In this document: positions 52,852 to 62,904 of the stretch, one piece after another
How positions within the stretch are numbered: the stretch's first letter is position 1
Layout of the letters: each line of letters opens with the position of its first letter
Source of the DNA: Planctomyces sp.
Lineage (GTDB): Bacteria > Planctomycetota > Planctomycetia > Planctomycetales > Planctomycetaceae
DNA length: 64,000 nucleotides
Assembly (NCBI GenBank): GCA_019636235.1
Contig: JAHBXW010000005.1
Coordinates: 1 to 64,000 of the forward strand
Reading direction: 5' to 3'
Program-made: the position numbers and the translations under genes
The notes under the pieces: model-generated
What the model was told of the DNA's origin: nothing
The model's input: the letters and a program-made list of their open reading frames with translations, nothing else
Databases searched by the model: none

Positions 52852-53739
52852 ATGAGATGCTGCCCGCGCGTCCTGCTGCTGATCCCGGTCCTGTTCGCCC
52901 TGGCCGCCCCGCTCCCGGCCGCCGAGCCGGGGCAGCCCGTCCGCATGCTGTTCGTCACGCAGAGCGCCGGATTCCGGCATGGTTCCGTGACGCGGCCTGA
53001 AGGCAAGCTGGCCCCCGCCGAAGTCGCCATGATCGAACTGGGCAAAAAGACGGGGCTGTTCGCCTGCGACTGCACCCAGGACTGTGAGTCCGACTTTACG
53101 ATTGAGAATCTTCAGAACTATGACATCGTCGCGTTCTACACGACGCTGGACCTGCCGATTCCCGACGACGCGAAGCGCTACTTCTTCGGCGAATGGATCT
53201 ACCAGAAGGGACATGGCGTCCTGGGCTTCCATTCCGCCGGCGACACCTTCCACGACTACGCGCCCTACTGGGACCTCATGGGGGGCACGTTCATCGGCCA
53301 TCCCTGGAACGCCGGCGACACCGTGGTCCTCACCGGGCATGACCCCGAGAACCCGTTGTCCAGCATGTTCGGACCCGAGTTCTCGCTGAAGGACGAGATC
53401 TACATGTACCGGCACTGGCAGCCCCACAAGTGCCGAGTGCTGCTCAGCCTGGACTACGCCAAGAGCCCGACGGGAAGCCCCGTGCCGACGGGCCACGGCT
53501 ACCACGTCCCCGTGTGCTGGATCAAGACGATGGGCGAAGGAAAGCTGTACTACAACAACCTGGGGCACAACGAGACGTCGTGGGCGAACGCGACGTACCT
53601 GGAGTCGATCACCCAGGCGGTGAAGTGGATGCGGGGGGAAGTCGAGTGCGACGCGACGCCGAACCCGCAGGTGTCGGCCGAGTACGAGGCCAAGTCGGCC
53701 CGGGACTTCAAGGACCACGGATTCCGCGCCGCGCGGTGA
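52852..53739 (+). CDS. Exported ThuA-like protein
   Basis: A 295-aa exported protein (signal RVLLLIPVLFALAAPLPAAE). The ThuA domain fills the rest: RMLFVTQSAGFRHGSV, YDIVAFYTTLDLPI, GHGVLGFHSAGDTFHDYAP and GHNETSWANATYLESITQAV. The family is linked to trehalose and other sugar use and has a class I glutamine-amidotransferase-like fold; its reaction is not established. Planctomycetes carry many copies, often exported. The ATG at 52852 precedes the signal. It ends before a terminator. Confidence 0.85.
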   Translation: MRCCPRVLLLIPVLFALAAPLPAAEPGQPVRMLFVTQSAGFRHGSVTRPEGKLAPAEVAMIELGKKTGLFACDCTQDCESDFTIENLQNYDIVAFYTTLDLPIPDDAKRYFFGEWIYQKGHGVLGFHSAGDTFHDYAPYWDLMGGTFIGHPWNAGDTVVLTGHDPENPLSSMFGPEFSLKDEIYMYRHWQPHKCRVLLSLDYAKSPTGSPVPTGHGYHVPVCWIKTMGEGKLYYNNLGHNETSWANATYLESITQAVKWMRGEVECDATPNPQVSAEYEAKSARDFKDHGFRAAR

Positions 53740-53758
53740 TGCCGGCGCCGGTTGGAAT

Positions 53759-53798
53759 AACGAGCGGCTCGGAGCGAGGACCGGGCCGCTCGTTTTTT
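53759..53798 (+). terminator. Rho-independent terminator after the ThuA gene
   Basis: AACGAGCGGC, a 15-nt loop and GCCGCTCGTT are followed by TTTTT. The 10-bp stem begins 19 nt after the ThuA stop. Confidence 0.8.
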
Positions 53799-53880
53799 GT
53801 TCGGCCGACCTGGGACGAACGACAGAAGCCGCGCGCCGTCCGCATCACGATGAAAGCGAGTCGTCGAACGCGACACGGGA

Positions 53881-54645
53881 TCACGTCGCCGGCGGATACG
53901 CGAACAACTCAATCAGATTGCCGTCCGGGTCCTGAACGTACATCTGCGTCGGACCATCCGGGCGCTGCTGCGGCCCCGCGACGATCGGCACGCCCAACTC
54001 GGCCAGTCGTCTCACAGCGAACGCCGCATCGTCGACCTCGAACGCCACGTGTCGCGTCCGGCTGATCTTGCACTCGTCCGGGATCCTCACGGCGGCCGGG
54101 CCGGTTTCCGGATGTTCGAGGATCAAATGGATCTGCGTGCCGCCCGCCTGGAACCACAATCCCGGAAATGAAAATGCGGGACGGGGAACTTCGTCCATCC
54201 CCAGCACGTCCCGATAGAACGTCCGGGATCGGTCGAGGTCGGCGACGACAAACGTCACGTGGTCGATCGACTTGACGCGCATGGCCCCGCGCGGCGCGGG
54301 CTCGGCGGCAGGCCCCGCGGCCAGCATGCGTTCCACCCCGTCGCGGCCCGTCATGCCTGGTTCAATGCCCATCTCCCGTGCCGCCGGCGTGCACTCGACG
54401 ATCTTCGCTTCGCACAAGTCGTCCGGCGTGACCAGCGGCAGTTCCGGCGTGCCCCGTGCGATGGCGATGGCCTGCCCGAACTTCGTCGGCGTGCCCATAT
54501 CGAAGATGCCGCAGCCCACGATACCGGCGGGGGTGAAGATCGCGCAGAACTGGCCGCCGTTCCAGGCGTGGCTCAGCCCGATGGCAGGCCCCCGTTCGAA
54601 CGACATGACGTGCTGGCGGGCGGCCTGAAGCGGTCGTGCAGGCAT
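53881..54645 (-). CDS. DUF1805 - VOC (glyoxalase-like) fusion protein
   Basis: A 254-aa cytoplasmic protein made of two unrelated domains. Residues about 15-110 match DUF1805 (YunC-like): a WNGGQFCAIFTPAGIVGCGI strand pair and GTPTKFGQAIAIARGT. From about 122 a VOC domain starts (MRVKSIDHVTFVVADLDRSR) with candidate metal ligands His129, His173, His199 and Glu247 (PDGNLIELFAY). VOC enzymes use a metal to isomerise or cleave small molecules. The fusion is in frame, without a stop or start between. The ATG at 54606 could also be used. It is 20 nt downstream of the yraN gene, in one operon. Confidence 0.8.
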   Translation of the reverse strand: MPARPLQAARQHVMSFERGPAIGLSHAWNGGQFCAIFTPAGIVGCGIFDMGTPTKFGQAIAIARGTPELPLVTPDDLCEAKIVECTPAAREMGIEPGMTGRDGVERMLAAGPAAEPAPRGAMRVKSIDHVTFVVADLDRSRTFYRDVLGMDEVPRPAFSFPGLWFQAGGTQIHLILEHPETGPAAVRIPDECKISRTRHVAFEVDDAAFAVRRLAELGVPIVAGPQQRPDGPTQMYVQDPDGNLIELFAYPPAT

Positions 54646-54665
54646 GGAATGGGCTCGAGTGGAGG

Positions 54666-55061
54666 TCAGTGCAACTGGCCGAAGTCGACGGCGTCGAAGG
54701 CGTTCCGGGCGTGGCGGATTTCAGGGTCCCCCGGCCCGGTCCATTGCACTGTCACAATGTCGAAGCGGCCCCGGCGGTTCAACAGTCCCCGCCGTTTCAG
54801 CCAGGCCAGGGCGGCGCGCGTCAGCGTCCGCCGCTTCGCGGAATCGACACGCTCCGCCGGCGATTCTCGCAGCGCGTCCCGGCGGGACTTCACTTCGACA
54901 AACACCAGCACGTCGCCGTCGAGAGCGATCAGGTCGATCTCGCCGAACCGGTTCCGGGCCTGGCGCATGAGAATGCGATACCCCTGCCGCTTCAAGAACC
55001 GGGCCGCGAGGCGTTCGCCCTCATCGCCCAGCCAGCGTCGGAACCAGCCCGTGGAAACCAT
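54666..55061 (-). CDS. yraN: YraN-family endonuclease-like protein (UPF0102)
   Basis: A 131-aa protein with the UPF0102 signatures: [34 protein letters not shown] (active-site E and D), VFVEVKSRR (E and K) and FDIVTVQW. The arrangement E-x-D-x(n)-ExK is a PD-(D/E)xK nuclease fold related to archaeal Holliday-junction resolvases. Its cellular role is still unclear. The start at 55061 begins the family block; the frame extends upstream without similarity. It is the first gene of an operon with the DUF1805-VOC protein. Confidence 0.85.
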   Translation of the reverse strand: MVSTGWFRRWLGDEGERLAARFLKRQGYRILMRQARNRFGEIDLIALDGDVLVFVEVKSRRDALRESPAERVDSAKRRTLTRAALAWLKRRGLLNRRGRFDIVTVQWTGPGDPEIRHARNAFDAVDFGQLH

Positions 55062-55165
55062 GCGAGACACGATCGCGCGCGGCGCTGCGCATGTCAAACG
55101 GCGGCGCGTTCCCTGCCGTTGCGCGCATTCGCGCCGACTTCCTACTGCGCGGCGGCCCAGGCCGT

Positions 55166-57685
55166 TTACTGGTTCGGCAGGGCGGCCGTCGACGTCGAGC
55201 GGCTGCCTTTCGAGGCGATCATCGCGCCCGCCACGTAACCGCGGGCCAGCGCCGCCCGATCCGGCGGCGTCAACTTGCGCTCGAGCGCCGACGTCTCCTT
55301 CCACAAGTCGGACGCCTTCCCGTCGCGGACGGCCGCCGCGGCCAGCAGCCACAGCGCGTCCTCACGGGCCGATTCCCCGGGCAACTGCCAGGCGAACTCC
55401 AGCGTCTTGACCGCGCCCGCCTCGCGATATTGCCGGCTGACCAGCCGCAGCACTTCCATATCGACGAGGTCCCGGTCGAACGTCGGCGAGCCGTAGGTGT
55501 TGCGCAGGTCTTCATAGACACTGAGAGCGTTGCCCTGCTGCCGCGCCCGGGCGATCCGCAGGGCGATCAGGTCCAGCGGGTCCTGCGGCAGCTGCTGCGG
55601 CGGAAACGCCGATTCGATCTGGCGGGCCGTGTCGACGTCGCCGCCGACGAACGCCTGGAAGGCGACATAGCCCGGCAGCCGCGTCTTGTTGAAGGGCTGG
55701 CGGATGGCAGCATCCGCGGACGTTTCGCGCTCCTGCATCAGCTGCCAGGCGGTTTTGGCCATGCCGCTGGCCGCGGCCTCGCGGAGGATGGCGATCTGCA
55801 GGTCGAAGCGTTCGGTGGCGAGGGCGGCGAGCGTCGTGACTCGCTGCTGATACTGGTAGAAGGCGCGGAATTTCGCGTCCCGATTGCCTTTGAGGTTCAG
55901 CGCCGCGTCGAGCTGATTCTCCATCGCGATGCGGTTCTCACACTCCTTGAGCAGCCGATCCGTTTCGGTGCGCGAGGGCGCCATGCCTTCGGTGAACCGC
56001 ATCGACGCCGCCAGGCTCTCCGACGCCAGGGCGTCGGACTTCAGCAGCCGGTGCACGGCGGCGACGTTCTCGGCGGCCAGCGCCGCCGAACGCAGCGGGG
56101 CCGAATCCGGCACGCCCGCGCGATTCGACGGCGAATTGTGAATCTCCGCCATGCCGGGCGTTTTCATCGGCGCCGGAGCCTTGATCTCCGCCAGGGCCAC
56201 ATCGGCCAGCTTGATCGCCGTTTGCGCGCCGGGCGGATCCCCCACCGCGAACCGCCCGTGAGCGACGTTCGCCCAGACCCGGGCCCGACCCGCTGGCGAA
56301 ACCCCGGCCAGGGCCGTTTCGATTTCCGGCGTGACGGCCGACAGCGATGCGGCATCCCGCGCCACCCTGGCGCCCCACACGGCCAGTCCGCCCTCGCGGA
56401 CGTCCGCGGCCGTCGCGCTCTGCGCCCACTTCAGGGCCCCCGCCTTGTCTCCCTCCGAGGCCACGATCCACGTCGCCGCGATCCACTGCGGGTGGTTCGA
56501 CGCCAGAAACGCCGGCACGGAGGCGACAGCCTCGTAATCGAATACGCGGCCGTAACTGGCCGCCATCCACAGCAGCGACGCGGTCGCCCGCGGGCCTTGA
56601 ATGGGGGTTTTCAGCAGTTCGGCCGCTTTCTCCGGACGGCCGTCCAGAACCAGCGCCGCGGCCAGCGCGCTGATGGCGTCCACCGGCCCTCGCGCCGAGT
56701 CCGGCACCCTGGCATGCTTGAGCGCCTCATCGAGCAGGGCCGGCTCGACTTTCCCCGCCGCCCGCTGCTGAAGATACAGCGTCACGAGCGGTTCAATCTG
56801 ATAGTAACCCGGGGCCGCGCTGAGCGCCATCAGCGCCTGCAACTGTTCGCGGGCCTCTTTGATGTCGCCCGACGCGGCGAACGCCTCGGCCGCCCACTTT
56901 CGGCCCCGCGCGCGATTCGGATTGTTGTCCCGGACGGCGGCCGCACGCTTCACGTCGTCGAGGCTGGCCTTCAGGATTTCCGGGATGGTCGACAGCGTCT
57001 GTCGCTGCTGCAGTGCGGGTGCGTTCTTCGGCAATTCCACCTTGGGAGTGGGCGCGACGGGCACGACGGTGTCGAGGGCCACTTCCTGCGGCTTGCTGCG
57101 AAACAGGAAGAACGCGCCGATGGCCAGCACGGCGGCGACGCCCGTGCCAATGCCCGCCAGCATGCCGGTCGTCAGGCCCTTCGACTTGCCAGCGCTCTCG
57201 TCGACGACCTCCTTCTTCGGGACGGGCGCCGTGAAGTTCGGAAACTTGCACTCCGCACTCGCGCAGCGGACCAGCTTCCCCTGGTGCTGCGGCGCGATGA
57301 AGCCCTTGGTTTCGCACATCGGGCAGACGACTTCGACGGTCCGGCCCTTCATCGGCCGGGGGCTGACGGGGACAGCCTTCTGCAGTGCCGCCGTGTCGAC
57401 GTCGAACGGGTTGTCGTCGTCGGGGGCCGTCGCGCCGGGCGCTCCGCCGCGCGTCATGGGGACGGGGGGTTTGCGCGCCGCCCCTCCAGCGGGAGGCTTG
57501 CCTGCGCCGGCCGCCGCCGGTTTGCCGGACGCCGCCGCCGGCCTGGCCGTTGCCGCGGGCTTCCCCGCGGCCGGCTTCGCGGACGAACTCGGCTTCCCGT
57601 TCAACGACGCGCCGCACGAAGGACAGTCCTCGGCGTCATCGTCGAGAATCGAAGCCTTGCAGAGAGGACAGGTGCGGAAATCCAT
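55166..57685 (-). CDS. Zinc-ribbon, Ala/Lys/Pro-linker, membrane-anchored helical-repeat protein
   Basis: An 839-aa protein. It begins with a zinc ribbon (CPLC at 6-9, CPSC at 21-24), then a low-complexity Ala/Lys/Pro/Gly linker, a second ribbon (CPMC ... CASAEC), one membrane helix ([20 protein letters not shown]) and about 600 residues of TPR-like helices. The membrane helix puts the ribbons in the cytoplasm and the helices outside, or the reverse. Such proteins often scaffold other proteins at the membrane. No enzyme motif. I do not know a named family. It stands alone, upstream of the yraN operon on the same strand. Confidence 0.65.
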   Translation of the reverse strand: MDFRTCPLCKASILDDDAEDCPSCGASLNGKPSSSAKPAAGKPAATARPAAASGKPAAAGAGKPPAGGAARKPPVPMTRGGAPGATAPDDDNPFDVDTAALQKAVPVSPRPMKGRTVEVVCPMCETKGFIAPQHQGKLVRCASAECKFPNFTAPVPKKEVVDESAGKSKGLTTGMLAGIGTGVAAVLAIGAFFLFRSKPQEVALDTVVPVAPTPKVELPKNAPALQQRQTLSTIPEILKASLDDVKRAAAVRDNNPNRARGRKWAAEAFAASGDIKEAREQLQALMALSAAPGYYQIEPLVTLYLQQRAAGKVEPALLDEALKHARVPDSARGPVDAISALAAALVLDGRPEKAAELLKTPIQGPRATASLLWMAASYGRVFDYEAVASVPAFLASNHPQWIAATWIVASEGDKAGALKWAQSATAADVREGGLAVWGARVARDAASLSAVTPEIETALAGVSPAGRARVWANVAHGRFAVGDPPGAQTAIKLADVALAEIKAPAPMKTPGMAEIHNSPSNRAGVPDSAPLRSAALAAENVAAVHRLLKSDALASESLAASMRFTEGMAPSRTETDRLLKECENRIAMENQLDAALNLKGNRDAKFRAFYQYQQRVTTLAALATERFDLQIAILREAAASGMAKTAWQLMQERETSADAAIRQPFNKTRLPGYVAFQAFVGGDVDTARQIESAFPPQQLPQDPLDLIALRIARARQQGNALSVYEDLRNTYGSPTFDRDLVDMEVLRLVSRQYREAGAVKTLEFAWQLPGESAREDALWLLAAAAVRDGKASDLWKETSALERKLTPPDRAALARGYVAGAMIASKGSRSTSTAALPNQ

Positions 57686-58182
57686 GAGCTTGAGATGCCG
57701 GATTGGATAGGACAGTTCCCGCCTTCGGCGAGGCGCCCGCCCGCGTTCGTCAAACGCGCCGCGAACTCACGGCCGCGTGAAACGGTCGTGACGATCATGC
57801 CGGGATGCAACCTGAGACAGGCTCCGCCAATATAGCAGACAGCCCGTGCACGGGCACACGCCTTCCCCGACTCGACGGGATTCAATCACAGGGACAATCT
57901 GGAACGTGCCGGCCTTTGGGAACCAGGCCGGTTCTCGCGAGGGGTTGCCCCGATCGCCGAGTCCTGAGGGATGTGAGGAATGACAGGACGGACCAGCGAC
58001 TCGCTGCCTTCATTCTTCGCTGGCCGACCGCTCGACGAAAAGCCCTGACCGCCGGTTTTTCGAGCCCTCGCGGGATTCCTGGGACTCCAGGCCGCTCACC
58101 CATTGACCCCCGCGCAGGCCCCGCGCAGAGTGGCGCATCGATCGTCCCGCCCCCGCCCAACCCCCACGCACTGGAACTCCCG
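57686..58182. other. Intergenic region between divergent genes
   Basis: About 500 nt between the zinc-ribbon gene and the RNA methyltransferase. The upstream in-frame extension of the methyltransferase is open from 57805 but shows no conserved pattern. I see no RNA gene, terminator or near-consensus promoter. Confidence 0.4.
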
Positions 58183-59337
58183 TTGACGGCGCCCGCCCAG
58201 GACCTTTGGAATTTCGCCGCCGTCGCCGCGTTCGGACTCGAAGCCGTCGTCGCCCGGGAGCTCGTGGACCTCGGCTTCGATAAGCCGACCATCGAGGATG
58301 GCCGTGTCTGGTTTCGCGCCGATGCCGCCGGCCTCTGTCGGGCCAGCCTGCATCTCCGCTCGGCCGACCGCATCCTCCTCGTCCTGGGACGGTTCGACGC
58401 CCGCGACTTCGGAGCCCTCTTCGACCAGACGCGCGACCTCCCCTGGGAACGCTGGCTGGGACTCGACGCCCGCTTCCCCGTCTCCGGACGCAGCATCCGT
58501 TCTCAGCTGCACAGCGTTCCCGACTGCCAGCGGATCGTGAAGAAGGCCATCGTGGAACGGCTGAAGTCCGCCTGGAGCGTCGCCTGGTGCCCGGAGACGG
58601 GGCCGGAATACGCGGTGGAGGTCGCGCTCGTCGACGACCTCGCGACGCTGACCATCGACACATCCGGCGAGGGGCTGCACAAGCGCGGCTATCGCATTCA
58701 GGGGGGCGCGGCGCCGCTCCGCGAAACGCTCGCCGCGGGGCTCGTCCAGCTCAGCTACTGGCGTCCGGGGCGCCTTCTGCTCGACCCCTTCTGCGGGTCC
58801 GGGACGATCCTCATCGAAGCCGCCATGCTGGGACGCCGCATTCCCCCCGGACTCAACCGGACGTTCGCCGCGGAGGCGTGGCCACAGGTTCCCGCGCCTG
58901 TCTGGGACGCGGCCCGCGAACAGGCCCGCGCCGCCATCCTTCCGCCGCTGACGACTCGGCTCCTCGGCGGCGATCGCGACGCGGCCGTCCTCAACCAGGC
59001 TCGACGCGCCGCCCGTGCCGCGGGAGTCGCCGACGACATCGAGTTCACCAGCCGCGCCGCCAGCGACTGGACCGAGCTTCCCGCCTATGGGTGCCTGATC
59101 GCCAATCCTCCCTACGGCGAGCGGCTGGGCACGCAGCCCGAGGTCGAGGACCTGTACCGGCGTCTCGGCGAGGACTGCCAGCGGCTCGATGCCTGGTCGC
59201 TGTATGTGCTGACGGCGCATCCCGGATTCGAAGCTCTGTTCGGCCGCAAGGCCGACCGTCGCCGCAAGCTGTACAACGCAAAAATCGCCTGCACCTACTT
59301 CCAGTACTTCGGTCCCCGCCCCCCGCGCGAAGGGTGA
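58183..59337 (+). CDS. Class I SAM-dependent 23S rRNA/RNA methyltransferase (RlmL/YpsC-like)
   Basis: A 384-aa cytoplasmic enzyme. The N-terminus (FAAVAAFGLEAVVARELVDL) and a THUMP-like part are followed by a methyltransferase domain with motif I LLDPFCGSGTILIEAA and motif IV NPPYGERLG, which define the N2-guanine RNA methyltransferase group (RlmL/YpsC). It probably methylates a guanine of 23S rRNA. The start is a TTG at 58183, chosen because it precedes the conserved N-terminus; the only in-frame ATG (57805) would add 126 unrelated residues. It is 4 nt before the alpha/beta hydrolase gene. Confidence 0.8.
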   Translation: MTAPAQDLWNFAAVAAFGLEAVVARELVDLGFDKPTIEDGRVWFRADAAGLCRASLHLRSADRILLVLGRFDARDFGALFDQTRDLPWERWLGLDARFPVSGRSIRSQLHSVPDCQRIVKKAIVERLKSAWSVAWCPETGPEYAVEVALVDDLATLTIDTSGEGLHKRGYRIQGGAAPLRETLAAGLVQLSYWRPGRLLLDPFCGSGTILIEAAMLGRRIPPGLNRTFAAEAWPQVPAPVWDAAREQARAAILPPLTTRLLGGDRDAAVLNQARRAARAAGVADDIEFTSRAASDWTELPAYGCLIANPPYGERLGTQPEVEDLYRRLGEDCQRLDAWSLYVLTAHPGFEALFGRKADRRRKLYNAKIACTYFQYFGPRPPREG

Positions 59338-59341
59338 CGCG

Positions 59342-60484
59342 ATGCCTCTCAGCACGCTGCTGCGGCTTCTGACTGTTGGCTTGAGCCTGAATCTGGCGGC
59401 GGTCGCCGCGACGGCGGATGAGGCGCCCCGGCCCCGCACCGATCCGCAGCCGATCGTTTCCTCCTGGGACGACCTGACCGAAGGCCTGGCGACGCGCGAG
59501 GACTGGGAGGCCCGACGCGGCACGCTCCGCGCCCGGTATCTCGAGCTGCTGCGCGATCAGCACAAACCGGAGCGCCCGCCGACCGCGCTGGAGGTGCATG
59601 AGTCCGCCATCGTCGACGGACTCTACGAGCGGCGGCTGATCAGCTACGCCGTGGAATCGGACGAACGCTGCCATGCGTACCTCGGCATCCCGCTGAACCG
59701 CGAGGGGCCGCTGCCGGCGATCGTCGCGCTGCATGGCACGACCGATCGCGGCAAGGAGCAGACGGCCGGACTCGACGGCGATCCCGACAAGGCGTTTCTC
59801 GACCATCTCTGCCGGCGGGGTTACGTGGTGATCGCCCCGGACCATTTCGTCGCCGGACACCGGATCCCGCCGGAAGGCTCGTACGAGACAGCCCGGTTCC
59901 AGGCGAAGCACCCCGAGTGGACGGCCGTCGGCAAGTTCACATTCGAGCACTCAATCGCCGTGGACGTGTTGCAGTCGCTGGCGGAGGTCGATCCCGCGAA
60001 GATCGGCGCCCTCGGCCACTCGCTGGGGGGGCACGGGTCGATGTTTCTGGCGGCCTACGATGAGCGCGTCCAGGCCGCCTGCGGGAACTGCAGCGCCGCG
60101 TTTTTTCGCCAGAACCGGCAGGCGCTGGAGTGGTCGCGGGACCGCTGGTACGTCTACTTCAAGCCGCTGCGCGAGGGGCTGCTGCGGGGCGAGCTGCCGC
60201 CGATCGACTTCCACGAGATCATGGCGCTCGCCGCGCCGCGGGCGTACCTGGACGTGTCGGGCCTGAACGACGGCGACCGGCTGACGCAACGGCAGCGGCT
60301 GCTGATGCTGGGCAAGGTCGCCGACGTGTACGAGCTGGTCGGCGCGCCCGAGAACTTCGCGTTCTTCGTGCACGGGCGGGGACATGCCGCGCCGCACGAA
60401 TCCCGGGCTGTGATGTACGCCTTCCTGGACGCGCAGCTCCAGCCGGCCGGCGCCATCGCCACGCGCCGCGTGGAAGGCGAATGA
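59342..60484 (+). CDS. Exported alpha/beta hydrolase
   Basis: A 380-aa exported protein with signal peptide (RLLTVGLSLNLAAVAATADE). The alpha/beta fold shows a nucleophile elbow GHSLGGHG with Ser227, a general base His348 in GRGHAAPHE and an oxyanion-side strand LPAIVALHGTTDRG. The dienelactone-hydrolase-like group includes esterases and acetyl-xylan-type enzymes; the substrate is not predictable. The ATG at 59342 starts directly before the signal. It is coupled to the RNA methyltransferase gene by a 4-nt gap, though they have no clear common role. Confidence 0.8.
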   Translation: MPLSTLLRLLTVGLSLNLAAVAATADEAPRPRTDPQPIVSSWDDLTEGLATREDWEARRGTLRARYLELLRDQHKPERPPTALEVHESAIVDGLYERRLISYAVESDERCHAYLGIPLNREGPLPAIVALHGTTDRGKEQTAGLDGDPDKAFLDHLCRRGYVVIAPDHFVAGHRIPPEGSYETARFQAKHPEWTAVGKFTFEHSIAVDVLQSLAEVDPAKIGALGHSLGGHGSMFLAAYDERVQAACGNCSAAFFRQNRQALEWSRDRWYVYFKPLREGLLRGELPPIDFHEIMALAAPRAYLDVSGLNDGDRLTQRQRLLMLGKVADVYELVGAPENFAFFVHGRGHAAPHESRAVMYAFLDAQLQPAGAIATRRVEGE

Positions 60485-60520
60485 CCGCGCCCGGGAATGG
60501 CGACGGCCGCCGCCGGGCGA

Positions 60521-61705
60521 CTACAGAATCGCCGGCGCCTTCACCTCGATGCCCTTGATCATCATCTTCAACTCTTCGACATTCGGCGAGACTTCGAACG
60601 CCGTCGCGCGGCTGATGTATTCCTTCATCACGAAGCCGTAGATGCTGTCGTTGAACAACTGCATCCCTTCCTCCTTGCCAATCCGGATCGCCGCCGAGAG
60701 CTTTTCGTCCTGGCCTTCGAGGACCAGCTTCCGGACGGTTGGGTTGAACCGCATGATCTCGAGGATCGGCACGCGCTTGGGCTTGTCGACGATCGTCGGC
60801 AACAGCTTCTGGGCGACGATGGCCTTCATGTTGAAGGCCAGCGAGCTGCGGATCGCGTTGTGCATGTCCTGGGGGAACAGGTCCAGGATGCGGCCGATCG
60901 TGGAGGGCGCGCTGGAGGCGTGAATCGTGCCGAACACGAGGTGGCCGGTTTCGGCCGCGTGAATGGCCGTCTCGAACGTGTCGCGATCGCGCATTTCGCC
61001 CACCAGCATGATGTCCGGGTCCTGCCGCACCGCGTGCTTCATCGCGATGTGGAAGTCCCTGACGTCCATGCCCAGCTCCCGCTGGTTGATGAGCGCCTTG
61101 TCCTGCGTGAACACGAACTCGATCGGGTCTTCGATCGTCAGAATGTGCACGCGCTCGTTGCGGTTCACCCAGTCCAGCATCGAGGCGATCGTCGTCGACT
61201 TGCCGGAACCCGTGACGCCCGCGAGCAGCACCATGCCCTGGTCGTATTTGCAGAGGTCCTCCATCACGGGAGGCAGATACAGCCCCTCGAAGTTGGGGAT
61301 GTTCTGCTCGATCTTTCGAGCCACCATGCCGGGAATGCCGAGCTGCTTGAACAGGTTCACGCGGAACCGCCAGTTGCGGCCTTCGTGGGGGACGACATGC
61401 GCCAGGTCGGTCCCGCCGTTCTGCTCGAAGATCTTCTGATTCCGCTCATCCATGATCTCGTAGAACATCTTGTACATCTGTTCTTCCGAGATCGCGGGCA
61501 TCTGCAGTTCGCGCAGCGTCCCGCGGATGCGGAGGATGGCCGGCTTGCCCGTCTGCAGGTGCAGGTCGGAGCCCTCGTGCTTGATCTGCAGCCGGAACAG
61601 CTTGTTGATCTCGGGGTCGGCCTTGTCCGACGACAACAGAAACTTCGTCGGCGGGCCGGAGGGAGCGGACGTGTCGGGAGCTTCGGCGACGGGGGCGCTG
61701 GACAT
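60521..61705 (-). CDS. pilT: PilT-type retraction ATPase
   Basis: A 394-aa ATPase of the PilT family. Walker A is GVTGSGKST (163-171), the Asp box TIEDPIEF (190-197), Walker B DPDIMLVGEMRD (229-240) and the His box HAAETGHLVFGTIH (249-262). It powers retraction of type IV pili or transport in a related machine. The N-terminal 30 residues are a non-conserved tail. No pilB, pilC or pilin gene is adjacent, so the rest of the system lies elsewhere. It is convergent with the hydrolase gene. Confidence 0.9.
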   Translation of the reverse strand: MSSAPVAEAPDTSAPSGPPTKFLLSSDKADPEINKLFRLQIKHEGSDLHLQTGKPAILRIRGTLRELQMPAISEEQMYKMFYEIMDERNQKIFEQNGGTDLAHVVPHEGRNWRFRVNLFKQLGIPGMVARKIEQNIPNFEGLYLPPVMEDLCKYDQGMVLLAGVTGSGKSTTIASMLDWVNRNERVHILTIEDPIEFVFTQDKALINQRELGMDVRDFHIAMKHAVRQDPDIMLVGEMRDRDTFETAIHAAETGHLVFGTIHASSAPSTIGRILDLFPQDMHNAIRSSLAFNMKAIVAQKLLPTIVDKPKRVPILEIMRFNPTVRKLVLEGQDEKLSAAIRIGKEEGMQLFNDSIYGFVMKEYISRATAFEVSPNVEELKMMIKGIEVKAPAIL

Positions 61706-61878
61706 TCAGAACGACTCCACGGGCAGGACGAATTCGCGGCGGCGACGCTGGTGAACGCGGCCGGCGCGCCGCGATTCACGATAGCAGACGGCCGGGGCGC
61801 TGACGACAGGCCGCCAACGGGGTTCCCAAAGGAACGCCCCGGTGCGCTCGCGGGAAGGCCGCATTCGGGCGACCCCCC

Positions 61879-62904
61879 TCAGAAATCTCCGGGATCCTCT
61901 CCGCCGGCCGGCGTCGCCAGGGCCTCCAGGACCTCGGGAGCCGTGTTCCGGGATAAAATCCGGACACTGCCGTCGGCGAACAGGAACGCGGCCCCGTACG
62001 AAGAGGGAGAACCGAAGGTCCTGGGCCCCCTGTTGATGCCGCGCGCCGGGTCCCGCCAGTTCGACGCCGACCCCCAGGCGGGAATCGATTCCACCACGTC
62101 CCCGGCCAGAATCGTCTGCGACGTGCCATCGGTGATGTCGCTCAGACGCAGGCCGCGATTGATGCCCAGCAGCCGTTCGTTCGCCGAATACGAGGCGGGC
62201 GCGTAGCCACCCTGGGTTTTCGACTGCTGCGGCAAGGCGGGATTCATGAACCCCGGGACCGGGGTCTCAAACACGCTGCGATGCCGAGGCGACTTCCAGG
62301 TCTCCTGCAGATCGATGCGGCGGAACAGGCTCGCCTGGTCGGTGTAGGGCAGAATCGACGTCAGCCAACCGTGCAGCGCCCGTCCGGACTCATCGTAGGT
62401 TCCCCCGGCGGGAAGCCGACCTGCCTGGTCGATGAAATTGTGCATGCCGAGTCCAAGGTGTTTCTGGTTGTTTTTGTTCACCACGCGTCCCATGAACTCA
62501 TAGGAATTCGAATAGATCAACCGTTCTTCCGAGGTTGCCAACCAGGCCGCCTGATGCGCGATCCCCACGATGGACACCGCGCCGGCGAACACCAGCGCGA
62601 TCGCTCCCAGCAGCATCCAGGTCCAGCGCGTCGGCCAGCGATCGCGTATCCTGTGAAACTGACGCGATCGAAACGCCGCCCGACCGGAGACGTGAATCAT
62701 CAGCCCGGTCAGCCCCAGCAGCGCCGCGAAACTCAAGACGCCCGCGCCGCTGATCGAGACATTCGGCAAGGTTCCCTCCGCATGCCGCATCCAGCCAAAC
62801 AGAATCGCGAACACCGCCTGCAGCGGCGCGACGAGCCCGGCGCAAACCAGCAGCAGCGAGATTACGATCAGCGCCAGGCCGGAAGTGAGCGTGCGCCGGC
62901 TCAT
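61879..62904 (-). CDS. DUF1559-like membrane protein
   Basis: A 341-aa protein. The N-terminal part has several hydrophobic segments (GLALIVISLLLVCAGLVAPL, GVLSFAALLGLTGLMIHVSG, WTWMLLGAIALVFAGAVSIV). The C-terminal part is DUF1559-like: LGLGMHNFIDQAG, HGWLTSILPYTDQASLFRRI, RLSDITDGTSQTILAGDVVE and the closing YGAAFLFADGSVRILS. DUF1559 is abundant in planctomycetes, normally after a prepilin leader; here that leader is replaced by membrane segments. Its role is unknown. The ATG overlaps the upstream stop (ATGA), so it is coupled to the next gene. Confidence 0.75.
   Translation of the reverse strand: MSRRTLTSGLALIVISLLLVCAGLVAPLQAVFAILFGWMRHAEGTLPNVSISGAGVLSFAALLGLTGLMIHVSGRAAFRSRQFHRIRDRWPTRWTWMLLGAIALVFAGAVSIVGIAHQAAWLATSEERLIYSNSYEFMGRVVNKNNQKHLGLGMHNFIDQAGRLPAGGTYDESGRALHGWLTSILPYTDQASLFRRIDLQETWKSPRHRSVFETPVPGFMNPALPQQSKTQGGYAPASYSANERLLGINRGLRLSDITDGTSQTILAGDVVESIPAWGSASNWRDPARGINRGPRTFGSPSSYGAAFLFADGSVRILSRNTAPEVLEALATPAGGEDPGDF

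Noticed and set aside
57805-58182. N-terminal extension of the RNA methyltransferase to an ATG at 57805
   Set aside because: The extra 126 residues are not like any methyltransferase start; the TTG at 58183 sits directly before the conserved N-terminus.
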